This document shows, one piece after another, positions 26,227 through 37,279 of a stretch of 64,000 nt of DNA. Made by a program: the position numbers and the translations under genes. The DNA is from Xenorhabdus mauleonii (lineage in GTDB: Bacteria; Pseudomonadota; Gammaproteobacteria; Enterobacterales; Enterobacteriaceae), in NCBI RefSeq assembly GCF_900113945.1, contig NZ_FORG01000015.1, positions 1 through 64,000 on the forward strand, written 5' to 3'. The notes under the pieces are model-generated. The model did not search any database and had not been told where the DNA came from. It worked only from the letters and a program-made list of their open reading frames with translations. The stretch's first letter is position 1. Each line of letters starts with the position of its first letter.

Positions 26227-27474
26227 TTAGCCAGCCTTTTTATCGGTGGCTTTTTTGGATAGCGCAATCATTAAGCCAAATAAGATACCTATTTCATTAA
26301 TATAGGCATTTTCAAAAGCACCTCTAACGATGAATAACCCAATAAATGCTGTCAGAAGAATAAGTCCAGCTTGTTGAATAATAGCGCTATGTTGCCGGAT
26401 GATTGCTCTTCCGGTAAATAATGCTGAAAATGTCATCAATAGTGTTGTTATCAGGCCGAAAATACCAGCTGAAAACCAAAGTGACAAAAAGACATTATGT
26501 GGGCCAATTGAAGTTCTGAACGTCCAGTCAGGGTAATCGGCTACGCGGCTATTGTATATTTGATGATAAATTTTATTGCCAAAACCATATCCTTTAATTG
26601 GATTTTCCGTAATCAAAGACCAAGCTGAGCCCTGGGTTCCATTATGATAGCGATAACTGCTGTCTGTTTGGGTAAGTTTATGGAGTAGTAGCTGAGTGTT
26701 GGGATTGGAAGTGGCTGACCAATGTGTTATTCCAGCTAATAAGCTCAGACATATCGTTGCAGCAATGGCAAGTTTCCATTCTCTATTAATGGCAATGATT
26801 AATACGGTGGCCACTGCAACGGCAACCCAGGCACCGCGAGCCAGGGTTCCGAGCAATAAGAATAGGCTAATTGCGGAAGAAGCCATCAGTAGGAACCAGC
26901 TTAACAAAGAATGCTTTTTCCATAACGCCCAGCTGCATAGCAATACAGGGAAATAAAAAATAAATCCGTAGGAAAATTCACGATGATTAAAATTCGTGAA
27001 TGGCATTTCACCAGTGGTATGGTAATTGATAATGTATTTCGCAATATCTGCCAGAGAAATAGCAACCATGCCGGCGATAAAAGCAATGAGGATCATTTTC
27101 GCGATATCTTTTTTGCTCTCTCGATAAAGCACAATGGGAAAGGTAACGCTGAATATTAGCAATCCATTCAAGATAGGCTTGTTCATTTCTTTGAAACTCA
27201 GCGCAGGATCGATGGATATCCCGACAGAATAGAACATAGCCAAAACAAACAGCACAATGGATAAGAATAGATGACTGCGCAGAGTGCTGATTACTTGGCG
27301 ATAATCTTTTACCAAATAATATAGCGCGGTTATGCCGATCAGGATCATGACAAGATTTTTATACCTTGTGATATCAGGGAGATATACAAGAATAATGTAC
27401 AACCCTACAATGGATAAGTTCCACAAGGATTTCTTGTTGTTATTAAGGTCAAAAGCATTTTTTATATTAAGCAT
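26227..27474 (-). CDS. waaL: O-antigen ligase WaaL (Wzy_C domain)
   Basis: 415 residues with about twelve membrane segments and one large periplasmic loop around residues 255-330 (the HKLTQTDSSYRYHNGTQGSAWSL part and the PIKGYGFGNKIYHQIY part with GPHNVFLSLW). This is the Wzy_C layout of WaaL, which moves O-antigen from undecaprenyl diphosphate to the lipid A-core. O-antigen polymerases share the fold, but the place in the core cluster and a separate Wzy at 58.4 kb support ligase. It is on the opposite strand to the transferases before it. Confidence 0.8.
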   Translation of the reverse strand: MLNIKNAFDLNNNKKSLWNLSIVGLYIILVYLPDITRYKNLVMILIGITALYYLVKDYRQVISTLRSHLFLSIVLFVLAMFYSVGISIDPALSFKEMNKPILNGLLIFSVTFPIVLYRESKKDIAKMILIAFIAGMVAISLADIAKYIINYHTTGEMPFTNFNHREFSYGFIFYFPVLLCSWALWKKHSLLSWFLLMASSAISLFLLLGTLARGAWVAVAVATVLIIAINREWKLAIAATICLSLLAGITHWSATSNPNTQLLLHKLTQTDSSYRYHNGTQGSAWSLITENPIKGYGFGNKIYHQIYNSRVADYPDWTFRTSIGPHNVFLSLWFSAGIFGLITTLLMTFSALFTGRAIIRQHSAIIQQAGLILLTAFIGLFIVRGAFENAYINEIGILFGLMIALSKKATDKKAG

Positions 27475-27590
27475 AGTGATTAACCTGTTTTCTCAACTAT
27501 CCCATCAAATCTGGCTGCAAATAATACATGAAAACGGTATTGTTATCTGCTTAGATGTAACGCTGTAGATAAATTATTCAAGGAGTCGGT

Positions 27591-28400
27591 ATGCCGGAGT
27601 TGCCAGAAGTGGAAACCAGCAGGAGAGGGATTGAACCTCATTTGGTTGGTAATGTTATCCAATATGTCGAGGTCAGGAATTCGCGTTTGCGCTGGCCTGT
27701 TTCCGAGCAGATCATGAAACTCTCTGAGAGGCCGGTTCTCAGTGTCCAGCGGCGGGCAAAGTATTTGCTTCTTGAGCTGCCTGAAGGATGGATAATTATT
27801 CACTTGGGAATGTCTGGTAGTTTACGCATTTTGTTGCATGAACATCTGCCGGAAAAACATGATCACGTCGATTTGGTTATGGCTGATGGTAAAATTCTCC
27901 GTTATACTGATCCCAGACGCTTTGGCGCATGGCTATGGAGCGATAATCTTGATGAGTGCTCCGTACTGACTCACTTAGGCCCAGAGCCTCTTTCTGAACA
28001 ATTTGATGGTGAATATCTATATTCTCTTTCCCGCAATAAAAAAACTGCCATCAAACCTTGGTTGATGGATAACAAAGTTGTTGTTGGTGTTGGAAATATT
28101 TATGCCAATGAAGCTTTGTTCGTTGCGCGCATCCTACCTGAGCGTCCGGCGAGTTCACTGACACAGCAAGAAGCCTATTTACTGGCTGATATTATCAAAC
28201 AAATTTTACGCCGTTCTATTGAACAAGGCGGAACGACGCTGAAAGATTTTCTGCAATCAGACGGTAAACCAGGATACTTTGCTCAGGAATTGTTTGTTTA
28301 CGGCAAAAAGGGTGAACTTTGTCCGCTATGTGGTGAAAAAATTGAGAGTATAAAGTTGGGGCAGCGTAGCACGTTTTTTTGCCGCCAGTGTCAGCATTAG
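27591..28400 (+). CDS. mutM: Formamidopyrimidine-DNA glycosylase (Fpg)
   Basis: 269 residues. It removes oxidised purines such as 8-oxoguanine from [11 protein letters not shown] at the N-terminus gives the catalytic Pro and Glu, the middle has HLGMSGSLR and [13 protein letters not shown], and the C-terminal zinc finger has two CPLC and CRQC pairs. AAGGAG stands before the ATG. Convergent with coaD, with a GGGGGC/GCCCCC hairpin at 28408-28433 in between. Confidence 0.97.
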   Translation: MPELPEVETSRRGIEPHLVGNVIQYVEVRNSRLRWPVSEQIMKLSERPVLSVQRRAKYLLLELPEGWIIIHLGMSGSLRILLHEHLPEKHDHVDLVMADGKILRYTDPRRFGAWLWSDNLDECSVLTHLGPEPLSEQFDGEYLYSLSRNKKTAIKPWLMDNKVVVGVGNIYANEALFVARILPERPASSLTQQEAYLLADIIKQILRRSIEQGGTTLKDFLQSDGKPGYFAQELFVYGKKGELCPLCGEKIESIKLGQRSTFFCRQCQH

Positions 28401-28455
28401 CAATATAGGGGGCGGAGAATGATAGTTGCCCCCGATAACCCGTTCACTGGTCGTA

Positions 28456-29724
<1,269 letters not shown>

Positions 29725-29728
<4 letters not shown>

Positions 29729-31002
29729 TGGCTCCTTGGCGGGAGATAAGGTTCCAGTAATTTTAGTAAGCGCTGAAGAGCCCCTTGATTCTCGTGCAAA
29801 ACCTCTGCGGCATGGTGCCCATAATAGCGGCGATAGTCTTCGTCTGTCAGCAGGCTATAAATGGCTGAATTTAACGATTGGCTATCAGTGACAGTAATGA
29901 GCCCATCAGCTTTGTCCAACTTGGCACAGATATCTTTAAAATTGAATGTATGCGGCCCCATAATCACCGGGATAGCATGCGCTGCTGCTTCCAATGGGTT
30001 ATGCCCTCCACGCTCTACCAAGCTGCCACCGACAAAAGCCAAGTCAGCAATGCCATACAGGAGCATTAGCTCACCCATGGTATCCCCAATAACGACTTGC
30101 GCATCGGCATCCGGAACCGTTCCGGTACTTCTCAATATCGCGTTCAATCCGGCTTTTTGCGTTAACTCTGCAGCTTTGCTGAAGCGTTCAGGATGGCGAG
30201 GAACCAAAATCAGTAAAAGATCAGGAAATTGCTTAAGCAGTTTACAATGGGCTTCCAGGATAATGCTTTCTTCACCATCATGGGTACTGGTTGCTATCCA
30301 GACGGGGCGATGGGGAGCCCATTGGCGGCGTAATGTGAGAGCTTTTGCTGCCAGCTCAGGTGTAACGGAAATATCGAATTTAAGGCTACCCGTCACTGAA
30401 AGTTGAGAGCGTCTTAATCCTAGTTCGATAAAACGTTCGCCATCTTCCTGATTTTGCGCAGCGATTAGGGTTATTTTATTTAAGATGGTTTTGATAAAAC
30501 CGTTAATTTTCTGGTATCCCGCTGCCGAACGGGCTGATAAGCGTGCATTGGCGATAACCAGAGGAATTTCACGCTGGTGCAATTGTGTGATCAGATTGGG
30601 CCACAGTTCAGTTTCCATAATGATCACCAACTTGGGGTTGATGTTATCTAGAAACCGGCTCATTGAGCCCGGTAAATCGTAGGGAAGATATACATGGTTA
30701 ACATCAGCCCCAAGTGCAGATAGAACCCTCTCAGAGCCTGTTGGCGTCATGGTGGTGATAGTAATGGGCAAAAAAGGGTAATGATGCCGCAAGATCCGCA
30801 CTAATGGAATGGCGGCCAGTGTCTCTCCAACAGAAACGGAGTGAAGTAAAATTCCCCCTGGAGTCACCTTCTTGGCACAAAAACCATAACGTTCTCCCCA
30901 GCGTTTACGATACGCAGGGGATTTGCGGCTGCGCAGCAGCAGACGTAACCAGATAATGGGCTGGATAAGGTAGAGAAGTACCTGATATAAACGAAGCAAC
31001 AT
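29725..31002 (-). CDS. waaA: 3-deoxy-D-manno-octulosonic acid transferase
   Basis: 425 residues. It moves Kdo from CMP-Kdo to lipid IVA. One membrane anchor at the N-terminus (residues 3-24) is followed by the acceptor domain with [16 protein letters not shown] (catalytic Glu) and the donor domain with [19 protein letters not shown] and [24 protein letters not shown]. Intact. Preceded by a 102-bp gap with a CCAAGC/GCTTGG stem at 31090-31104. Confidence 0.96.
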
Positions 31003-31104
31003 TCTATCAAATTCACTGACATAGACTGCGGGTATAATATCACATTGACTCGAAGAAAGTGTGTAAAATACAACCCTGTTTAGCCATAACCAAGCATCGC
31101 TTGG

Positions 31105-32208
31105 CTATTCCTCTATTAATTCAAGATATTGTTTCTGTATATAGCGTGCATCAAACTTGTCATACATATCATCTGTGATTAGTGGTGGCGAATCGTAAAC
31201 GAGCTGTATTTTTTTTGCCAAAGCATCGGGATCGAGAGCGGACAGATATTGTCCCAACTCACCTGTCATTATTTCCCTGACCCCTCCGGGGCAATCTGTA
31301 CTGACAACAGGGGTATGGCATATTAACGCTTCAATTAAGACCGTTGGTAACCCTTCGCTATCTGAGCTGATAACAACCGCTTTTGCATCATTGATAATAG
31401 GGTGCGGATTAGCATGGAAACCAGCCAAAATGACTTTATCATCTAACCTATGCTCATGAATTTTCATTTTGAGCTGTTCTTCCATTGTTTTTGTGCCCTG
31501 CCCCACGATGAGCAGCTTGCATGGAATATTAGCCTTTGCAAATGCATCAATTAGCCTATCCTGGCGTTTTACTTGATGAAAACGTCCAACATGCAATATG
31601 TAATCCAAACCATGATAAGGATTTGTTTCTGATGCTTTTTCTCTTATTTCGGTAAAGTCAAAAGGGTTATAGATGGTTTTTAACTTCTGGGGCTGTATCG
31701 AAATATTTTTTAGCAGATCGTCACCAACTGCATTGGAGACACAGACGAGCTTTCTATTTTCATAAACTTTTTTTATTTTTTCTTTTTTTATCCAATAAGA
31801 AAGCCCGCTTTTATTGCTCAAATAGGATTGAGAAAAAATGCCGTGAATACAATGCCATACATTGCATTCTTTTAATGTTTTTGATTTGACGACAATACGG
31901 TCAGTTTTATGAAGATTAGAAACCACAAGAGCTGGCTTGCCTTTTTGTTGGAAAAGCTCAAGTAACACTTTATCCATTTTTTTTGCTCTACGGCTTATCT
32001 CCTTAAGTTTTCTCAATGGTCCTTGGTAATTATCTGCACTGACAATGTAATGAATCCCTTCAGGTATGATGTAATCCAACTGAGTATTGAGTGAAAGTAA
32101 TGAAATTTGATAGCCCGATTTATTCAAACCAGACGCAAGGCGAAGAGTTACGTTTTCAGCTCCCCCGCCAGGTAATCCGTCAATAATAAAAAGAATGTGT
32201 TCTTTCAC
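31105..32208 (-). CDS. GT4-family glycosyltransferase, LPS core
   Basis: 367 residues, GT-B fold. IIDGLPGGGAENVTLRLASGL at the N-terminus, then VSNAVGDDLL, HVGRFHQVKRQDRLIDAF, IVGQGTKTMEEQL and ISSDSEGLPTVLIEALICHTPVV. It overlaps the wabG stop by one base, so it is read with waaQ and wabG. It resembles WabH-type galacturonic or glucosamine transferases of Klebsiella and Proteus by position, but I cannot assign the sugar. Confidence 0.82.
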   Translation of the reverse strand: MKEHILFIIDGLPGGGAENVTLRLASGLNKSGYQISLLSLNTQLDYIIPEGIHYIVSADNYQGPLRKLKEISRRAKKMDKVLLELFQQKGKPALVVSNLHKTDRIVVKSKTLKECNVWHCIHGIFSQSYLSNKSGLSYWIKKEKIKKVYENRKLVCVSNAVGDDLLKNISIQPQKLKTIYNPFDFTEIREKASETNPYHGLDYILHVGRFHQVKRQDRLIDAFAKANIPCKLLIVGQGTKTMEEQLKMKIHEHRLDDKVILAGFHANPHPIINDAKAVVISSDSEGLPTVLIEALICHTPVVSTDCPGGVREIMTGELGQYLSALDPDALAKKIQLVYDSPPLITDDMYDKFDARYIQKQYLELIEE

Positions 32209-33335
32209 TATGCTAAAACTCGTTGATAAAGTTCAGTTAACTGTCGAGATAAATTTTCAGGCGTGACTGTCATTATTTGATTTCTGGCTGCAATAGACAT
32301 ATCTGTTCCAAATATATTATCAGGGATACCATGGACTGCATCCCTTAATTTTGCAATATCAAGGGCATCGCAGATAAAACCGTTCTTCCCTTCGGTGATA
32401 AATTCCGCTCCTCCGCAGGTTGTGCTTGTAATGACAGGCAACCCACAAGCCATAGCTTCCAGAATCACATTGGGGAATGGATCGTAGAGTGTGGGTAACA
32501 ATAAAGCATCAGCCAATTGATAAAAGGGTAAAGTATTTTTTTGTAATCCCATAAAGCGGATACGGTGATCACATCCCAGCGTTTTTGCCATTTCCTGATA
32601 TTTTTTCTGTTCTTTGTCTTTGCCTATGACTAATAAATAACTCTCTGTTTTTGCCACGGTTTGAATGGCTACTGATAATCCTTTTCGTTCAAATCCAGAA
32701 CCGACATAGATCAAACACTTGGCAGCGAGTGGGATTTGATATTGTTGTCTGAGTTGCAAACGCAATTGTTCGTCGGCAGGAAAGAATTTTGTGTTATCAA
32801 TAGAATTATAGATGACGGCGATTTTATCTTCGGCTACGCCAAATTCGTCGATAATTTCTTTTTTCACCATTTCGGCGTTACAAATCACCTTTTTTAATGA
32901 CGGATCTGCATACATTTCAGCTTCTGCATTCATCACATAGCGGTGATATCGATCGTTTAACAGCCATTTCGCTTTCCATGCTGGCAGGATACGTGCGCGC
33001 TGAAGCAACCAACGTTTATGTACGCCATCTCCGGCCCGATAAATGTCGCAGCCAGCAATGCGTTCATGGCTTTGAACTAAATCAAACTGTTCTTGTTGCC
33101 ATAATTTTCGCGCTGATTTGGCAAAACCTTTTTCGCGACTGATTCTTCCATATTTAATCGGGTCACAGAGATGAATCCGCCAGTTGGGATTATTTTCTCC
33201 CAACCAAGAACGTGTAATGACATTAAGTTCAAGTTGTCCGTGTTCCAGCGCTTCCAGAGCCCTTGAAATAAAACGTTCAGCCCCGCCATCTGGGCGGTAT
33301 TTTTGGCGAACAATGGCTAAACGCAATGGTTTCAT
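32208..33335 (-). CDS. wabG: WabG-like GT4 core transferase
   Basis: 375 residues. The N-terminus VRQKYRPDGGAERFISRALEA and ERIAGCDIYRAGDGVHKRWL closely follow the Klebsiella/Serratia WabG form, which adds galacturonic acid to heptose II. The donor domain has VGSGFERKGLSVAI and PTLYDPFPNVILEAMACGLPVI. WaaG of E. coli shares this C-terminal part. The start overlaps the stop of waaQ by ATGA. The galacturonate donor is known for WabG but inferred here. Confidence 0.72.
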   Translation of the reverse strand: MKPLRLAIVRQKYRPDGGAERFISRALEALEHGQLELNVITRSWLGENNPNWRIHLCDPIKYGRISREKGFAKSARKLWQQEQFDLVQSHERIAGCDIYRAGDGVHKRWLLQRARILPAWKAKWLLNDRYHRYVMNAEAEMYADPSLKKVICNAEMVKKEIIDEFGVAEDKIAVIYNSIDNTKFFPADEQLRLQLRQQYQIPLAAKCLIYVGSGFERKGLSVAIQTVAKTESYLLVIGKDKEQKKYQEMAKTLGCDHRIRFMGLQKNTLPFYQLADALLLPTLYDPFPNVILEAMACGLPVITSTTCGGAEFITEGKNGFICDALDIAKLRDAVHGIPDNIFGTDMSIAARNQIMTVTPENLSRQLTELYQRVLA

Positions 33336-34402
33336 GAAATATATTTCCTTGCTGCTGAAATGACGGCGTCTACGGGGATAAGATCTAAATAACGTTTATT
33401 TGTGTGAGTTTTTATGTCGTCTGGATGAGGAATATCACCATAGTCACCAGCCCAAATGACTTCGCCAATAGATTCCCAAGGTTTCCAGAATGTTAGCTTA
33501 GATGGACCAAATAACGCTATGCAAGGTGTTTTTAACGCAGCAGCCATATGCATGGGTACTGAATCTACGCCAATAAATAGTTTAGCTTGATTAATTAGAG
33601 CGGCAAGTTTAGGTAAAGTTAACCTTCCTGCGAGAGAGAGGATCTTTCCTTTATTATCATGGCAATATGCAATAATGGTTTTTACCATCTCCAATTCTCG
33701 CTCATCAGGCCCAGAAGTAATAATAATGTTATGTCCATCATTCAATAATGAAGTTATCACTTCTGCCATTTTCTTCTCATCCCAACATTTAAAGAACCAT
33801 CGAGATGTCGGTTGGATAACAATATATTGTTCTGAAAAATTATGTTCAGTGAGCGTGTTATTTACCCAATGTAAATCCTCACTGTCATAGCTCATTGTTA
33901 CTTTAGTAATGAGGGAGGGGAGTTGCAATGGCTTCAGGATAGAAAGGTTTTGCTCTACCGTATGTAGAGAATCATGGTCATCGGTAGAAATAATGTCAGT
34001 GTGGAAAAAACGCCATTTCCAATTTTGTCTTTTCGGGAAATCAAGGGCCAGACGAGTGGGCGCACCTGTGAAACGAGCGATAAAGGCACTCCGCCATTGA
34101 TCAGCAAGATTAACAACTAAATCATAGTGTTGCTGCCGCAATGCTTTTAGCAGCTTCCATTCATGGGATAACTTTTTTCTTGTGCCCAATTGCTTCCATT
34201 TTCTATCTATCGAAAAAATACGGGAAATCTCTGTTGAGTTTTCCAGCATAGGTAACGTTTCTTGATAAAGCAGTACATCAATTTTGGCATCTGGATAGTG
34301 AAAGGCGAGCGTGCTGATAACGGGAGTTGTCAGTAACATATCACCATGATGTTGTAGTTTTATCACCAGAATTTGTTTAACTTTTTTGTTTTTTGAAGCC
34401 AT
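33332..34402 (-). CDS. waaQ: Heptosyltransferase III (WaaQ, GT9)
   Basis: 356 residues. LVIKLQHHGDMLLTTPVISTL and DVLLYQETLPMLE match WaaQ of E. coli more than WaaC or WaaF, and the middle has VVNLADQWRSAFIARF. The C-terminal site is DSVPMHMAAALKTPCIALFGPS. WaaQ adds a branch heptose to heptose II. It is the first gene of the waaQ-wabG-GT4 minus-strand unit. The N-terminus has extra Lys (MASKNKKVK). Confidence 0.85.
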   Translation of the reverse strand: MASKNKKVKQILVIKLQHHGDMLLTTPVISTLAFHYPDAKIDVLLYQETLPMLENSTEISRIFSIDRKWKQLGTRKKLSHEWKLLKALRQQHYDLVVNLADQWRSAFIARFTGAPTRLALDFPKRQNWKWRFFHTDIISTDDHDSLHTVEQNLSILKPLQLPSLITKVTMSYDSEDLHWVNNTLTEHNFSEQYIVIQPTSRWFFKCWDEKKMAEVITSLLNDGHNIIITSGPDERELEMVKTIIAYCHDNKGKILSLAGRLTLPKLAALINQAKLFIGVDSVPMHMAAALKTPCIALFGPSKLTFWKPWESIGEVIWAGDYGDIPHPDDIKTHTNKRYLDLIPVDAVISAARKYIS

Positions 34403-34624
34403 GTGCTCAGTTCTTTAGAATATCTGTGTAAATGGTGATCTGAATGTGAAAGTCATAGCGTGTTAATCTTTGTGAACATCAATCAATAGATGCTAACTTT
34501 GGCAAAGCCATTGTGCCGGATAGAGCTTACATTTTATCAGATAGTTATCTTTCTCTAATTGCGCTATTTATCTGCTATGCGTACCATTAAGGCAACTATT
34601 ATTATCACACTTTGGTGCATATCC

Positions 34625-35584
34625 ATGTCATTACCTGCTTTTATTATCACGATCGACACCGAAGGTGATGATCTGTGGCAGAACCGCGAAAAAATCTCGA
34701 CAAAAAATACGCGTTATCTACCAAGATTTCAAAATCTCTGCGAACGTTTTGGGTTCAAACCTGTTTGGCTAACCAACTATGAAATGGCAATGGATGATCA
34801 TTACATCGAATTTGCTAAAGATGTGATTGCCAGAAATACGGGAGAAATTGGTATGCATTTGCACGCATGGAATAGTCCTCCCATTGTTCCTCTCACGGAT
34901 GACGACATGCATTATAAGCCTTATTTGATTGAGTATCCGCAAGATCAAATTAAAGCAAAAATTGATTTTATGACCAATCTGTTGGAAGAAAAACTTCAGA
35001 CTAAAATGCTGAGCCATCGTGCTGGCCGTTGGGCATTCAATGAATATTATGCACAATTATTGCTCGAATATGGCTATCAGGTGGATTGTTCCGTTACTCC
35101 AAAGATTAATTGGAGCTTAACTAAAGGCGATCCTAGCGGAAAGGGTGGAACCGATTACAGTCGTTTTCCAACCCATGCTTATTTTATGGATCTTCAGGAT
35201 ATATCCAAAGAAGGAGATTCTTCTTTGTTGCAAGTGCCAATGAGCATTCAATATAAGCACGCTCCATTAATGAATTTTATTAAGCAACAATATGATTATT
35301 TGCGAGGCAAGCTGCGTTCACCATCGGTCAATTGGTTACGTCCAAAAGGTGGAAATTTGGAACAAATGAAAGAAGTGGTTCAGAAAACATTAGTGTCTGG
35401 CAGTGATTATGTTGAATTTATGCTGCATTCATCTGAATTTATGCCGGGCGGGAGCCCGACTTTTCAGAATGAAGAACGGATAGAGCAGTTGTATCAGGAT
35501 TTGGAAGGGTTATTTGAGTTTTTGAAACCATTGGTGCAGGGAATGACATTGGCGGAGTATTATCAATTAATATATGAGCAATGA
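34625..35584 (+). CDS. Polysaccharide deacetylase-like protein of the core cluster
   Basis: 319 residues from the ATG at 34625 (MSLPAFIITIDTEGDD). The frame is open from 34559 with another ATG at 34577, which would add a hydrophobic stretch like a signal anchor. No start has a good ribosome site. The NodB-like features are ITIDTEGDD near the N-terminus, GMHLHAW (His pair) and HRAGRW. The protein may remove an acetyl group from a core sugar, as in the Wal/Wab clusters of related species. Role inferred from family and position. Divergent from waaQ. Confidence 0.65.
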   Translation: MSLPAFIITIDTEGDDLWQNREKISTKNTRYLPRFQNLCERFGFKPVWLTNYEMAMDDHYIEFAKDVIARNTGEIGMHLHAWNSPPIVPLTDDDMHYKPYLIEYPQDQIKAKIDFMTNLLEEKLQTKMLSHRAGRWAFNEYYAQLLLEYGYQVDCSVTPKINWSLTKGDPSGKGGTDYSRFPTHAYFMDLQDISKEGDSSLLQVPMSIQYKHAPLMNFIKQQYDYLRGKLRSPSVNWLRPKGGNLEQMKEVVQKTLVSGSDYVEFMLHSSEFMPGGSPTFQNEERIEQLYQDLEGLFEFLKPLVQGMTLAEYYQLIYEQ

Positions 35585-35802
35585 TTTTCTCTTCCATTAG
35601 CTATTTTGTAACATAAAGAAAGAGAAGTTAATATTCATGGATGAATTGCATCATAATTAATTGATTGATTTTATTAGATAAATAAAATCATCTTAAATTA
35701 TTAATTAACATTATTTAGCTAAGAGCATCTTTTTTGTTTAAAATATAAAGGCGGATTGCTTAATATACGCTCACTGTTAATAATTTAATTTAGGATAATT
35801 TT

Positions 35803-36927
35803 ATGAAAAGAAAAAGATTTTCAACATTAAGAGCTTGGAATCGCAAGCGAAATTATCTGATGAAAGATTTTAGATATTATATGCGGTTACTTGTTGCGAA
35901 ACTTATTTGGGATAAGAATAGGAAAAATTCTTTCGATATTAATATCATCGAGTCTGTACTGTTATTGCGTAATGAGGGAAAAATTGGTGATATGATAGTT
36001 GATACTATCTTACTGAGAGAGCTGAATAAGTCAGGGTATCAGGTCGATGTATTGGCAACGATAACCAATAGTATTATATTAAAGCATAATCCCTATATTA
36101 GAGATATCTATCTTGCTGATAATATTGATACACCATCTTTTATAAAAAGCTATTTTCATAATATACCTGAAGAAACTATAAATATTCTAAAAAGCAACAA
36201 TTATGATCTTGTCATTGATACATCTTTGTTTGATACTCCTATTCACAGATTGAAGTTATTTAAGAAAATAAATGCAAAAAATGTAATTGGATTTAATAAG
36301 GAGAAATGGTTAAATTGTTATACTAAGAACATATGTTTTGATTTTAATGAAAATCATGTGAAGTTGACATCCAGAGAAATAATGCATGCCTTGAATAAAA
36401 GTGTTAGTAATTTTAATTATGATTTATATTATCCAGGAGAAATAGATATTAAGACCCAAGAGATTATTAATGAATTAAAATCAAAATCAAAAAGAGTTAT
36501 TATTATAAATTCTTTCGCAGGGGATGCTGAACGTTGTTTGTCTAGAGTTCAGATTAAGAAAATAACAGAAAAATTAAGATTTATCTATAAAGATATCAGT
36601 ATGGTTTTTTTGGATCATGAGAATAAAATTGATATGACTGAATTCCCTAGTGTATATAAGTACCCATCTGAATCATTATATCATACCATGTCTATTATAT
36701 CACAAGCGGATCTTATCATATCGCCTGACACATCTATTGTTCACATCTCTGCGGCATATAAGAAGCCATTAATTGCAATTTATCAGGATTTTAAATCAAA
36801 TAAAAAATTATGGGAGCCTGGATATGATGAAGCAATTCAAATATTAGCAATTAATGGAAAGTTGCACGAAAATGAAGATATTGATGACATTATTGTTGAA
36901 TCAGTAAAGACAATATTTCCAGTGTAA
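35803..36927 (+). CDS. AT-rich GT9-family (heptosyltransferase-like) protein
   Basis: 374 residues. The GT9 layout is degenerate but visible: VLLLRNEGKIGDMIVDTILLRELN replaces the usual R-x-x-x-GD-x-LLT, and DTSIVHISAAYKKPLIAIYQD is the C-terminal site. An unusual Lys/Arg-rich N-terminus of ~50 residues precedes it. The G+C content is far below that of waaQ or waaC, which points to recent transfer. It stands alone between AT-rich gaps (35585-35802 and 36928-37279), so it has its own promoter. Acceptor and donor unknown. Confidence 0.75.
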   Translation: MKRKRFSTLRAWNRKRNYLMKDFRYYMRLLVAKLIWDKNRKNSFDINIIESVLLLRNEGKIGDMIVDTILLRELNKSGYQVDVLATITNSIILKHNPYIRDIYLADNIDTPSFIKSYFHNIPEETINILKSNNYDLVIDTSLFDTPIHRLKLFKKINAKNVIGFNKEKWLNCYTKNICFDFNENHVKLTSREIMHALNKSVSNFNYDLYYPGEIDIKTQEIINELKSKSKRVIIINSFAGDAERCLSRVQIKKITEKLRFIYKDISMVFLDHENKIDMTEFPSVYKYPSESLYHTMSIISQADLIISPDTSIVHISAAYKKPLIAIYQDFKSNKKLWEPGYDEAIQILAINGKLHENEDIDDIIVESVKTIFPV

Positions 36928-37279
36928 TAAATTACCATCAGTATGATTCTATTTTATTTTTTATTTCCAAGTTACAAATATTATGAACATCATACCTATA
37001 GGCATATTATTGTTTGAAATTAATAATCTTCTGTTTGATGAGCACCCATTAAATGGTAAATTATCGACATGGTTGTCAAGAGATAACCTGTTGTGAGTGA
37101 ATTGGCGTAGCGTGAGATTTTACCATCAATGATGGTTCACAATCGAAAGAATAATTAATAAAGTTTACTTATTGACAAGTGAGTATTTATTTTTAATATA
37201 ATATGAACTTGAAAGTTAACGATCACTGAATAAGTGATCGTCATTCACATTTCAAAACCAATAGTAATAATTCACCTTG
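36928..37279. other. Gene-free AT-rich stretch with a convergent hairpin
   Basis: No convincing reading frame. CGATCACT at 37220-37227 pairs with AGTGATCG at 37233-37240 over a 5-nt loop, near the convergent gene ends, and may act as a terminator for the minus-strand gene. The rest shows no repeat I can link to a known family. Confidence 0.45.
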
